Below are positions 47,040 through 57,121 of a DNA stretch of 64,000 nucleotides, piece by piece. The notes beneath the pieces are model-generated. The model searched no databases. It saw only the letters and a list, made by a program, of their open reading frames with translations, and had not been told where the DNA came from. Numbering within the stretch: position 1 is the stretch's first letter; each line of letters starts with the position of its first letter. The stretch is from assembly GCF_008728515.1 (NCBI RefSeq), contig NC_044976.1, positions 212,165,467 to 212,229,466 on the forward strand, written 5' to 3'. The translations under genes and the position numbers were made by a program. This stretch comes from Papio anubis. Taxonomy: Eukaryota > Chordata > Mammalia > Primates > Cercopithecidae.

Positions 47040-47398
47040 AAACAAGGTTACTGTGGTTGTTTTGTGGAGAATGGTTTGAAGGGGTCAAGGCTTGGAGTGA
47101 GTAAACAGGTCTATTTTAGTAGTCCAGATAAGAGATGGTAGTGACTTCACCTAGGACTGTAGCAATATGGATGGTGAGAAGTCGTTAGATTTAGGATGAA
47201 TGTTTAATGCTGACCAAAGGTACTGATAGTTTAGATATTGGATATAAAGAAAAGAATGAAATCAAAGATGATTCCTCAATTTATGACAAAAGATTAATGG
47301 GGAGAAATCTGTAACATGGGAGGGAAACCAGAAAACTGAGAAGTCTAAAAAAGGAAGTATTTTAAGGAAGATGAGAATGACCAACTGTATCAGCCACA
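47040..47398 (-). mobile_element. L2 LINE, antisense, left part (split by provirus)
   Basis: The plus strand reads 'gaatggtttgaaggggtcaa', 'tagtagtccagataagagat', 'agatgattcctcaatttatg', 'gaccaactgtatcagccaca'. This is L2 ORF2 read backwards, and it continues at 55247 after the retrovirus. Confidence 0.75.
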
Positions 47399-47711
47399 TG
47401 TTGGGGGCCGCACCGGGGGTGGTGGAGAATGAAAGAACACACACAAAGACAAAGACACACAGAGAACATGGCGGCCGCACTCAGAGCCTCCGCCTCACTT
47501 TATTTATACTCCATAAACCTCACATCAGCAGAAAGAATGCAATGCAAAACAAACTTTCTTTTCCCACATGTAACCTTCATAGTACACTTGTTTCTATATT
47601 TTTTCTTATTTACCGCCTTCTTGGCATCACGGGAGTTCATTAAAAGTTCAGTTGGAGATACTGTCCTTGAGCCCTATCTATTCTCCAGCATACTGTTTTC
47701 AAAGGCCCTGC
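47399..47711 (-). repeat. 3' LTR of the provirus
   Basis: 313 bp, TG...CA ends. It aligns along its whole length with 54936-55246, with roughly nine in ten positions matching by eye plus several small indels. It contains the complement of a TATAAATAAA-like TATA/polyadenylation region near 47499-47508. Confidence 0.92.
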
Positions 47712-47722
47712 ATTTCCCCTTT
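47712..47722 (-). promoter_or_regulatory. Retroviral polypurine tract
   Basis: On the minus strand AAAAGGGGAAA abuts the 3' LTR start (TGCAGGG...). This is the plus-strand primer site of reverse transcription and fixes the provirus orientation. Confidence 0.85.
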
Positions 47723-47799
47723 TAATTTTGTTTGCCTCAATCCTAAAAGGTAGCCATATTTATTCCTGTGTTTTTCTTTTGTTTTTGGCGGGTGGCGGC

Positions 47800-49650
47800 G
47801 GAGGGGGACATCGTCACCAAAGAAGTGAACCAAACCAAGTGCCCAAAGCAATATACTTCCAGAGGGTGTAGAAATCCATGTGTCTTCATCTGGGTCCATG
47901 AGTTAAAGGCAGCAAGGCTGGCCCAGCTCCTGAAGGGTTGGACAACACATGTAATTGTTGTTGAAATGCTTTGGAAATGTTCTGAGTGAGCTCTTGGATG
48001 TCCAAACTAATATTTTTATGGCCTACTAATAATTTTCGGATTACAGTCCAATTTTTGAGAGATGTTAAAAGGCACAGAAGTTACACAAAATTGAGTGGAA
48101 CTCCAACCCACATTGTAATGTTACCCGAGTACTGAGTACAGTGAGCTGATCTCCAAGCCATGTCAGCAGCTTGCTCCATGTTGTCCAATCTTTCAGCAAG
48201 TTGAGAATCAATGTTTCGTTGTTGACCATAACCCGGTGAGATTGTTCATGCCATTGCTGCACAAATTCAGCATTTTGTATGCTTTGATGAAGAAGCGAGC
48301 CCTGCTACAGCAGTGGAGGCAATGGCAACAAAGGAGACTCATCACGAGGCAATTATAAGTCCAAAGGGCACAAGCGGGTTCAGCTGAAGAAGTCCAAATA
48401 TGGAACAAGGAGGCCAGTGCTTTACATGAAATTAAAGCGTAAGATTAACGGGTAGCCAAATTTCATATGAGCCTGAGGATATAAATATCCCCAACAAAGT
48501 TGTGCCACCAAGAATGATTGAGGCAAGACAAAAATGTGCAGTATTTGTACAATTAACAATTTACCCATTATTATCCCATATCAAATTCTCTGCTAATAAT
48601 AGAGTGGGGCTTACAGGACTTCTAAGCAATAATATATTGGTATTCGATATAACTGAATATGAAAGGAATTAGTTGGGTTAGAAGATTAAGAATATTCCCC
48701 CCACAAAAGTGCTAATGGCATAAGCCTGCAGCTAACAACTTCAAAAGATGACTCTGTAGTTAGGCCTCCCTTCACACCATACCAAGGTTTCATTATTGTT
48801 AGCAGCAATGCTTTTATTTGCAGTGCCATTTTCAAGATATGTGACTAAATTTTATTTACGAGAATCACAGGTACACACTTCAATCAGTTATTTGCATCCC
48901 ATTGTATTCTAAATAAAATCGGGTTTTATTTCCCCGACGACATAGTTACTCCAGCACCTCAATATTAGGAGAAACCTCTGGAATGGGACAAAAGGTAAAG
49001 AACTAGGAATAGTTTCATTACTATATACAGTATGATTATAATAACAGTATTGCTTAGCCACATAACATGATTATAGCGAATAGCCCAGGCTTCATCTGGA
49101 TTTTTGGAGACAATGAGAACTATTTCCCATGCATATTGGAAGTTCTTCCACTCCAAATTGGTATGTGTTGTTTATAATTTCCGTTTCGTTCTATATTGTC
49201 CTTGTCTATATAGGGGGATGGCATTCAAGTATTGTCATTGGTGAAAACCTTAATTTCCGCCTCTCCCAGAAGCGACTCCTGATACAAAGGGTGGAAAGGG
49301 AATATAAGTCAATATTCATACAAAGCCTCACTAAAAGAAATAAGTCCCCAGCCAAGGCACATCTAACAAAGGAGAGAAGACATGCATGCTGAATCCAGTT
49401 TTCTTTTCAACAGGGTTTCAATCATCTTGTAGGAAACCACTCAGGTCCACTCCTGTAAGGACAAGAGCATAGCCCGTCCCTGTTTTAGAACTTGCCCTTG
49501 AACATGCTTACCTTCTTCATTGGGATGCAAACCTTTAAACTGTCAGCAGGGACTATCACCCGAGGGTTGAGGAAAGATGAGTTCGACAGCAGAGTCTTAC
49601 AATTGTCTCCATTGAGTTAAAAATAATTAAGGTAAAGAACCTTCAAAATC
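47800..49650 (-). pseudogene. env: env relic
   Basis: Envelope gene remnant in the expected position between pol and the 3' LTR. The transmembrane subunit is recognisable. A hydrophobic Ala/Val-rich segment (complement of about 48285-48325) looks like a fusion peptide. It is followed in the 48065-48262 frame by a leucine- and Asn-rich heptad stretch (...LLTWLGDQLTVLSTRVTLQC...) ending in a cysteine, like the ectodomain helix of class II envelopes. The surface subunit (roughly 48.4-49.6 kb) is only loosely recognisable, with short frames such as 48965-49156. Frameshifts and stops are frequent, so no complete product is possible. Confidence 0.65.
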
Positions 49651-49699
49651 AAAAAATTAAGGTAGAAAGGGATTTAACCTTCAAAAAAATCTGGTTTTG

Positions 49700-51900
49700 G
49701 GGGCTCATTCCCCTTTTTGTTTTAATAGTTGAGTTTTAAGTTAAATTTAGTGCTCAATGATGTAAGCGGCCTTGACTGTTGCCGGGATCCAGTGATATGT
49801 TGAATATTGTATTGCTGTAAGAAAACTTGTAATTTATAGAGAGACATAGGCAGGGGCATTATCAGTTTTAGTATAAAGGAATACCCATAATGGCAAAACA
49901 AGCTAAGAGATGTGTAATAACAGAATCAGCTCTCCAAGATGGCAGCGGGTGGCCCATTGAAAATGAGAAAAAAGTATCAATGGTATGATGAACATACTTT
50001 AATGCGTCCAAAAGAAAGGAATATGTATAACATCCATTTGCCAAATTTGATTAACGAGTACCTCGGGTTAACTCCAGGATGGAAGGATGGAATGCTCAAA
50101 GAGGCACAGAAAGGACAAGCTCGAATAAGAGAAAGAGGACTTATTCTGAGTTCATCGAGAGGAAACCGTCGTTGAAGGCCAAATTAGTGTGATGTAGAGC
50201 ATGTTCTTGTTCTGCAATACCACAAGTGTGAATTAAGTGAATCAGTGAATTTCCATGAACTAATGGTCGGGCAGTTGAGAATGAGAATGAAGATGAGTGA
50301 TGAATAAAGGAGCTTCGGCGTTGGCTCAAAGTAAGAATGTAAAAGAAAAGGAATTTCTGAAGAAGAAGAAGTAGCACAAGAGGGTAAAGTGGCCTGAAAT
50401 ATAAGTAACATAAAGCGATTGTATTGAGGAATCACTAACAATGTTACAACGCCAGTAGTAGGGGAAATCAAAATTAAGATCATCAGGGCAAGCAAACAAT
50501 TCTCCCTGTTGCACGAGGGATAAGGATAAACTGTAACTCAAGATTGATGAAGCTTCTTGCCAAGAATCAAGTTGCAAGAAGATAAATGATCTGACTATGA
50601 GTGGTGAGAATGAGTAGGAAGGATCTCCTCCCCAAAGTTGTGACAGTTGATACGTCCTTTGATGATCAGTTCAGCTAAGCGATAGATATAAGTAGCCAAG
50701 TGTTTAGATGTTTTATTGGACAAAAAGATCCATTTTAGCCGCTGATTGGTCCTGATGAATCATTCCTGGCCGGAGAATGTAAAATTATGAAATAAACAAA
50801 GGGAAAGAGGGAACATCGGAAGGATATAATGTAAATGAGCAGCACGAAGTTGCTCTTCCACAAGCTGGGATTCCTGTAAAGCCAAAGGGATTAATGACGT
50901 GGAAGCTGTCCAAGTGACTATCTCTCCTTCTAGAATAGAAAAAAGATGTTGTAACTGAATAGAGAAAAACAATTTTTGAGATCTATGACCATTAATTTTT
51001 AACTTTGTGGGATAAGGGCAGGATTAGGAAGACCAGGCTGTAAACTTTCCCTAGGTTTAATGTAAACATTTATAGTTTTAAGACAAGACAAAGACAGGAA
51101 TTCCATGCAAAATCGTGGCTTTATATTCCTCTCATTACATTTTCTTTTTTGACTTACTCTTTTAGAGTCCTAAGTATTTCTTTAAATAATGGTCACTGTT
51201 TCACATAAATAGGAGTGGTGGCTATGAGTTTAAGGATTGCTTGTACTGAACATCATATTTTTGGCAGCTGAGGAAATATGAGGAATGTTTAAAAAGCTTG
51301 GCAAATTGTTGTGAAAGATCTTGTTCCCAAAATTAATATTGATAGGAACAATATAAAAATAAAAAACACTTGACCTTGTTAACCTTTTAGGATAACACAG
51401 GTTAAAAGGTTCCTGCGTCTTGATAACCCACAGAAGCAGCACCCAAGCCAGTGAGTATAACTGCAACTTGTCTTTTTTTTTTCCTATTGTATAGGCCTCT
51501 AATTTAAACAAATAATAGACATATTCACCACGTATCAATTAACCCTTTAAAACTATTTCGTGTGTGCAATGAACATAAGGGCTTTTGATTAAGAAACTAA
51601 GAGTTTCCCAAAACCAGTTTTCTGTGCTACCAAACCCTAATGAGAATCGTTCCCTTGCCTCTAGGCATATAAATTGTGAGACTTGAACCATAATGGGAAT
51701 TTTGTGGTAACATCATGTGTGTCCTTTTGGCCAAAGGGCCACACTCTCTAATAGCTAATTTATATACTCCTCTATTAGGAGACAAAAGTATAAGGCTGAG
51801 TAATAACTAAGTCAGCAGCGGTGGCTCTGCTAGTTGCCACATAAGAAAGCTGAAAACTGGGTAGGTGTGAGATCCTTAAGGAGGACTTGAATTTATTCCT
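49700..51900 (-). pseudogene. pol: pro/pol relic with internal loss
   Basis: Read on the minus strand from high to low coordinates. Near 51.80-51.84 kb a frame with ATSRATAADLV resembles the start of a dUTPase domain of class II pro. At about 51.0-51.07 kb GLPNPALIP and MVIDLKNCF mark reverse-transcriptase motif A. Very soon after (50.76-50.97 kb) the text looks like later polymerase/RNase H, and no YxDD box is seen, so the palm and connection appear deleted. The integrase core is visible at about 49.83-50.0 kb, with TDNAPA (complement of 49849-49869) carrying a catalytic Asp. Many stops and shifts make it non-functional. The plus-strand frame 49939-50175 is a shadow of the integrase. Confidence 0.7.
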
Positions 51901-52229
51901 TAATGTTGACCATTGCTCACTGGGTATTGTATGCAGATTTAGTCAATAACAAATATTTGTAAACAAATAAGGTGATTACAGGTACAGAAATTCAGTTAAG
52001 TAACACTATTCAATAGAGTATCTGCTTTGTAAAAATGGTGGACCACAAAATACTCAGCAGTTTTGGTTTCAAAACACAGTGATGCTATCCAAGGCTAAAT
52101 GGATACTTGAAATTGGGGGATTGGATCTGGTGCTGAGATACAACTTTACTTAGTTATTGATTTTTCTTTCCTCCGATTATTCCAGGAGGGATGACTACCA
52201 TTTTGTACTTTGCTCTAGAGCAGTCTAGA

Positions 52230-52505
52230 GGAAAGGGTTAAGCATGTAGCTCTGAGGGACAGAAAGTCATATTTTCAAAATATAATAGCTATATGACCTT
52301 GGATACATTTATAAAACTGTCTTAACTCTGTTTTCCTGTCTACAAAATGGTAATAATTATAAAAATTGTCAGTCTTAAAAAGGGATGTTGGAAGAACTAA
52401 ATGCAAGTGAAGATTTTTTCACAGAAGTGATAGACACATAGTAAGTACTCAGTATACTATGGCTATTGTATTACTGTTATTATTGTTAATATTACGTCTA
52501 TTAAT
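52230..52505 (+). mobile_element. Ancient MIR SINE inside the provirus
   Basis: Full MIR order in plus orientation: 'aagcatgtagctctgaggga', 'aatagctatatgaccttgga', 'tctgttttcctgtctacaaa', 'atggtaataattataaaaat', 'agacacatagtaagtactca', 'ttactgttattattgtta'. MIR amplification ended long before HERV-K entry, so this must be host sequence carried or inserted into the provirus. It lies between the gag nucleocapsid and the pro/dUTPase relics. Confidence 0.8.
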
Positions 52506-52689
52506 TTTAGCTCTTTAATGTAACAGAGTGCAGAACCATAATCTCACATCCTTCAGAGTCATGCTGATCTTGTATTTTTTGGTCCTTTTGACTGGTTTAG
52601 TGATTTATTACAAGAAACCTAGTTAGTTTACAATGGTTTCTTTTCCTTTCTTATATTTCTCATTTTGTAAAGCTGATAAACCAACTACA

Positions 52690-54800
52690 CTTTCAGACCT
52701 GGTGAGCATAAATTGTTGGGGCCCCAAGCCTGTGGGCCCCGGCTCCTATTCCCAGGAGAGGGGAGACAGTAAATTTCCACTTTTTATCCAGTTTGAAATG
52801 ACATTTATTTGTCAATGTGGAGTAGCTACCACAACATTTGTACACCTCTGAGGCAGCTTTCTGCCTTGAGGGATAAAAGTGTTCAATTTTTTGACATTCT
52901 TTTTGAAATGTCTAGGTTTACCACACTGAAAGCAAACACCCTTGTTTATTTCCTTTAAGGCTTTAGACAAAAGCTCCAGCAAATAGTGAGCATTATAAAT
53001 AGCCCCTCAACACTAACACAAGTTTAATATATTTATCTAGAATTGGCCCCAATGGCCTTTAACGATTTAACAATTTTTGACAGTCAGCATAGCATTTTTA
53101 AAAGACAAAGTTGTAACAAAATTTTTTGAAGCAAGGTCAGCACCCCAATTTTCAAGACAGCATCCTGAAGGGCCTGAGAAATCTGAATATTGTTCATTTT
53201 GTGCTTATTAACATCTTCCTGGAGGAAAGGGAAGATTTTCCTGTTATCTACCACCTTATTTTAGGCCCTTAAAACAAAGTCTTGATTTGAGGTAAAGGCA
53301 ACATCATCTAAACCAGCCTGAGCATTAGGTAGCATATTGGCCCGTGCCTGTGAGTTGTTCCTCAGTGGGTCCAGGGGGATCACACATAATATTTTCCTAG
53401 CCTATACATGTGCCTTGTTCATTTTACCAGCTGTGCAATTGTAACCACTGAGAACGATCAAGAGAAAGCCTTCCCCAAAGTCTTCCAGTCTATAAAGGAA
53501 TCATCAAATTTTCTGATGAAAAACATCAAAGAAGACCAAGGATAAAAGGAGATTGAGATCCATAGTTAGAAATGGCAGCTTTCATTTCTTTTAAATTATT
53601 TGTAAGGCATTAAATTGGACATTGTACCCACCATTAGAAAACTAAGCATTAGGAGCAAAGCACAAATAGTGGAAGCAGATCCAGCTCCTTAAATTTTTTT
53701 TAAATTAAAAAGTATATATAATATATATGTACTCATATCCCAAATATAAAGAATCTCAACATATTAATAAGAAAAGAATAAAATAACCCAACCAAAAGTA
53801 GCAGAACAAAGAAATGACAATAAACCTATATGTCTAACATCATTACTCACTAGGAAATATGTATATTAATACCAAATTGAGAATCATTACATACACAATA
53901 CAATGGTTAAATTTAAAAACACAGAAAATATCAAAGAGATAGTTAATGTGTTAAGCAACTCGAATACTCAACTTCTGTTTGGAGTGTAAATTGGTGGAAC
54001 CTATACTGCCTATAACATAACAATTTCCTAGCTGGGGTTATTAATACTATATTAATATTAATAGTTAATATTAATGTGTTTATTTATTGACTATTGGAAA
54101 TACTCATAATATTTTAACAAACAATAAGATATACATATACACTGGTTTTAACATATTAAACAGGTGTTTAGTATAAATTTAGAAAAGTATGTCTGATGTG
54201 AACAGGCTTCAACTTTGCCAAGTAAAGGCAAAGATAAAGAAGCTTGAGGGGGATTAGAGGCTCTGGAAAATCCTCTTTTAACAGGGCAGAGAAAGAAAAG
54301 AAACAGGAAAGCTTCGCAAAGGTGAATTAGAAGAATATATCTGTAATATTTGTTGAAGCATTTCCATAATACACTGCATGTCAGAATTTCCCTTAGAAGA
54401 AGGAAAGGCTGGCTTTCTCTTCTCCCCTTTTGCTACCCTGGCACAAATGGGCTCCATTTCAGATTTATTTTATTTTATTTTATTTTCAAATCCTCAGATA
54501 CCTTTCCTCCTGTGGCTACATTACCACACTCGAGATCAGTCTCAAGTAACTCTAATGTCACAATTGATAGAGTTACACAAGGTCCCACACAATTTTAGAG
54601 GCATAATATCCCCTAACTGGAGGCTGTAAGCAGAGTTTTTACTACCAACCATTCTGCAAGTTTCGGCTGCACTTAGTCTGATACTGAGGCAGTAACAATG
54701 TTGTTCAACATGGGCAAACAATGCTTCAAAGTCTTTTCTTTCACTTCTACTCCATAGACAGCAACAGTCCTTGGAAACATCAGCCATAAATATTCACAAG
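52690..54800 (-). pseudogene. gag: gag relic
   Basis: The matrix-like region is in the frame 54542-54787 (...EALFAHVEQHCYC... then ...GDIMPLKLCGT...), the layout of class II matrix proteins. The nucleocapsid is at 52.89-52.94 kb with a zinc knuckle CFQCGKPRHFKKN whose last cysteine is shifted or lost. A second degenerate box ends ...TNKCHFKLDK near 52.80 kb. Two knuckles with this spacing point to class II. The capsid region between is interrupted by an old L1-like segment (53695-54190). No continuous frame remains. Confidence 0.7.
53695..54190 (+). mobile_element. Old L1M-like segment inside the provirus
   Basis: Shows 'aacatcattactcactagga', 'ttgagaatcattacatacac' and 'ttggagtgtaaattggtgga' in the order of late L1 ORF2, at high divergence and opposite to the provirus. 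It is AT-rich at both ends. It splits the gag relic between matrix and nucleocapsid. Confidence 0.6.
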
Positions 54801-54901
54801 GGCCAAGAGATGCGATTCCCATAATGAAAGCTTAAGAAGGTTCCCCTTAACAATATCTGAGCCTTACCCGGCTCTAGGGGTTCCCCTTCTTGTTCTCCCC
54901 T

Positions 54902-54909
54902 ACTCACCG
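54902..54909 (-). promoter_or_regulatory. Retroviral leader splice-donor-like site
   Basis: On the minus strand ACGGTGAGTA lies just downstream of the primer binding site, the normal place of the major donor used to make env RNA. Confidence 0.5.
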
Positions 54910-54915
54910 TGCTGA

Positions 54916-54933
54916 CCCTGCTTCGCTGCGCCA
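54916..54933 (-). promoter_or_regulatory. Primer binding site, tRNA-Ser-like
   Basis: The minus strand reads TGGCGCAGCGAAGCAGGG two bases after the 5' LTR end. It agrees with the complement of the 3' end of human tRNA-Ser(UGA) as I recall it, apart from one extra base. A lysine-tRNA site, usual for HERV-K, would read TGGCGCCCAACG. Confidence 0.65.
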
Positions 54934-54935
54934 CT

Positions 54936-55246
54936 TGTTGGGGGCATACGGGGGTAGTGGAGAATGAAAGAACACACACAAAGACAAGACACACAGAGAA
55001 CATGGCCCTCCCGGAGGCCTCCGCCTCACTTTATTATACTCCATAAACCTCACGCCAGCAGAAAGAATGCAATGCAAAACAAACTTTTCTTTTCCCACAT
55101 GTAACCTTCTACTCAGTACCTTGTTTCTACCATATTTTTCTTATTTACCGCCTTCTTGGGCCTACAGAGTTCATTAAAAGTTCAGTTGGAGATACTGTCC
55201 TTGAGCCCTATCTATTCTCAGCATACTGTTTTCAAAGGCCCCTGCA
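54936..55246 (-). repeat. 5' LTR of the provirus
   Basis: 311 bp, partner of 47399-47711. It would have held the proviral promoter. A TATAATAAAG-like box (complement near 55027-55037) is visible. Confidence 0.92.
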
Positions 55247-56660
55247 GCCACGTCAATGACATGTGCAGTAAGTAAAAGAACAGAGATGTGGTCTTGCAGT
55301 CTATTAAGATGAAACTAATTGGAGACCTTTGTCAATGATGTTTCAAGGATAGAGTGGTTGGAGTCAACAGTTCTATTGAAGTGGCATGAGACAGGAATAT
55401 AAAAAGTGAGACAGCAATTCAGTCAAATCTCACAAAAAGTTTTTCTGTAAGATAAGCAGAAAAAATGGGGTAGTGAGTGAGTAAAACACGAGACCAAAGA
55501 AGCTTTGTTTGTTTTTTTGAGGCAGAGTCTCTGTCACCCAGGCTGCAGTGCAGTGGCGTGATCTTGGCTCACTGCAACCTCTGCCTCCCTGGTTCAAGCA
55601 ATTCTCCTGCCTCAGACTCCCAAGTAGCTGGAATTACAGGCATGTGCCAATACTCCTGGCTAGTGTTTTTGTATTTTTAGTAGAGACGGGGTTTCACCAT
55701 GTTGGCCTGGCTGGTATCAAACTCCTGACCTCAGGTGATCCGCCCACCTCGGCCTCTCAAAGTGCAGGGATTACAGGCATGAGCCACTGTGCCAGGCACA
55801 AAGAAGTATTTTTTAATGGAAGATATGGAAGACATGTCTGTCTGATGGCAGAATCAGGAAAAGAGAAAAAACTTATGATACAGGAGAGAAACTAAAGGAA
55901 ATTGTAGAGATAAAATTATTGAAGATGGGAGGGTAAACAGGGCCCAAAGTAAAAGAGCAGGTGCTGGCTTTCCATAGAAGCAGAATGCAGCTCCCAGCAC
56001 AGCGTGTGGGAAAACAAAGCTCTAGGGTGCAGGTGCAAGGTGGGCTGCCGGTACCTTTGGTGGCAAGATGAAGGATTTCTCATCTGAATGCTTCTATTCT
56101 GAGAATTGAAGAAGAGGCTTAGAGACTTAAGGAGAAAGGAAAAAAAAGTGTGAAATAGTGACAGGGAGGAGGGATGGTGGGATTTTTCCATCAGCATGGG
56201 CCATCCATGTGAATTTATGATGATATATTTAAATTTGACCAGTTGGCCTGGTTTTGTGGTTTTCTTCTGACATATTTAGAGTGCAGGTGCAGGCAACAGA
56301 GTAGGGAGATGGTTAGACAAACCCAGAGCTGGAATGTTTCTAAGCAAGTTACAAGAAAGGAGAAAGAGACCAGGGACTAGAGAATCTATGTTGCTAAGTC
56401 ATGATAGTTAATATGGGTAAGAAGCAAAGTGAGGAGATGAAGGGTGAGAGGGGAGGGGAAGAATCAGTGGGTCAGTGGGCTGGAGGTCTCTGTGCTTGAA
56501 AGATGTCTGGGGCAGGGATTCTAGAGGATGTGAGCAGAGTAGTTAAGGGGTAGCAGTCAGAGAGGAGGATGCTTGAAGTCAAGGCAGCTTGCCTTGAGAG
56601 ACTATTTAAAACAGAGATTCTTGAACCAAACCTTAGAGTATATGATTCTGCAGATCTGGG
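55247..56660 (-). mobile_element. L2 LINE, antisense, right part
   Basis: Continues the L2 of 47040-47398: 'gagtggttggagtcaacagt', then after the Alu 'acttatgatacaggagagaa', 'ctgaatgcttctattctgag', 'ggttttgtggttttcttctg', 'gagtgcaggtgcaggcaaca', 'gacaaacccagagctggaat'. This is L2 ORF2 read backwards toward its 5' part. The end boundary is approximate. Confidence 0.7.
55504..55797 (-). mobile_element. Alu, full-length, antisense
   Basis: From 'tttgaggcagagtctctgtc' to 'gagccactgtgccaggc'. Target duplication 'caaagaag' on both sides. It is inserted in L2. Confidence 0.96.
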
Positions 56661-57121
56661 GTATGGCCTGATGATCTATGTTTCTCATGAGTGACCACAG
56701 TGATTGTGATACCATCTGTCCCAAGAAAGGCATTTGGGAACCAATGAGAGGTAAATACGGGAGTGCCCATAAAAGAGTATCATCACATAGGGCTCAGATG
56801 CTGAAAAAGCATTCAGAGAAGAGGTGGGACTTGAGGAAAGGGACATATTTGCTGGCCGGCTCATTAATTTCAAGGCAAACCCTTGGGGATGGACTTCTCT
56901 GGAAATAAGGATACTGGAGCACATACATCTCTTCAGGAATGGAGAGAAAAAATCAGAACAATGGATAAGAAAAATATATTAAACGATTTGCCCAGACACA
57001 TTGGATGGAGAGGAAAATTACCACGTAGACACCACTTCAAAAATATTACACAGGAGTGAAAATATCTCAATGGGCATTGGGATTTTGTTCAGGCTGAAAT
57101 TTTAGTGTCGGTTAAAGATCA
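56661..57121. other. Unique spacer, no gene seen
   Basis: No named repeat. Overlapping frames on both strands at 56678-56924 lack recognisable domains. Confidence 0.45.

Larger units (their letters stand above)
47399..55246 (-). mobile_element. Class II (HERV-K-like) endogenous provirus, degraded
   Basis: A 7.85-kb element in minus orientation: 5'LTR (54936-55246), primer site, gag, pro/pol and env relics, polypurine tract, 3'LTR (47399-47711). Flanks GCCACA (47393-47398) and GCCACG (55247-55252) fit the 6-bp duplication of betaretrovirus-like elements, and the two halves of one L2 sit on either side. Two CCHC-like nucleocapsid boxes, an integrase TDNAPA core and an env transmembrane coiled coil place it in class II. 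All genes carry many stops and frameshifts, so it cannot make functional proteins. The clade within HML is not resolved. Foreign MIR and L1M sequences sit inside it. Confidence 0.88.

Noticed and set aside
49939..50175. 78-residue plus-strand frame starting MAAGGPLKMRKK
   Set aside because: Antisense shadow of the proviral integrase region on the minus strand.
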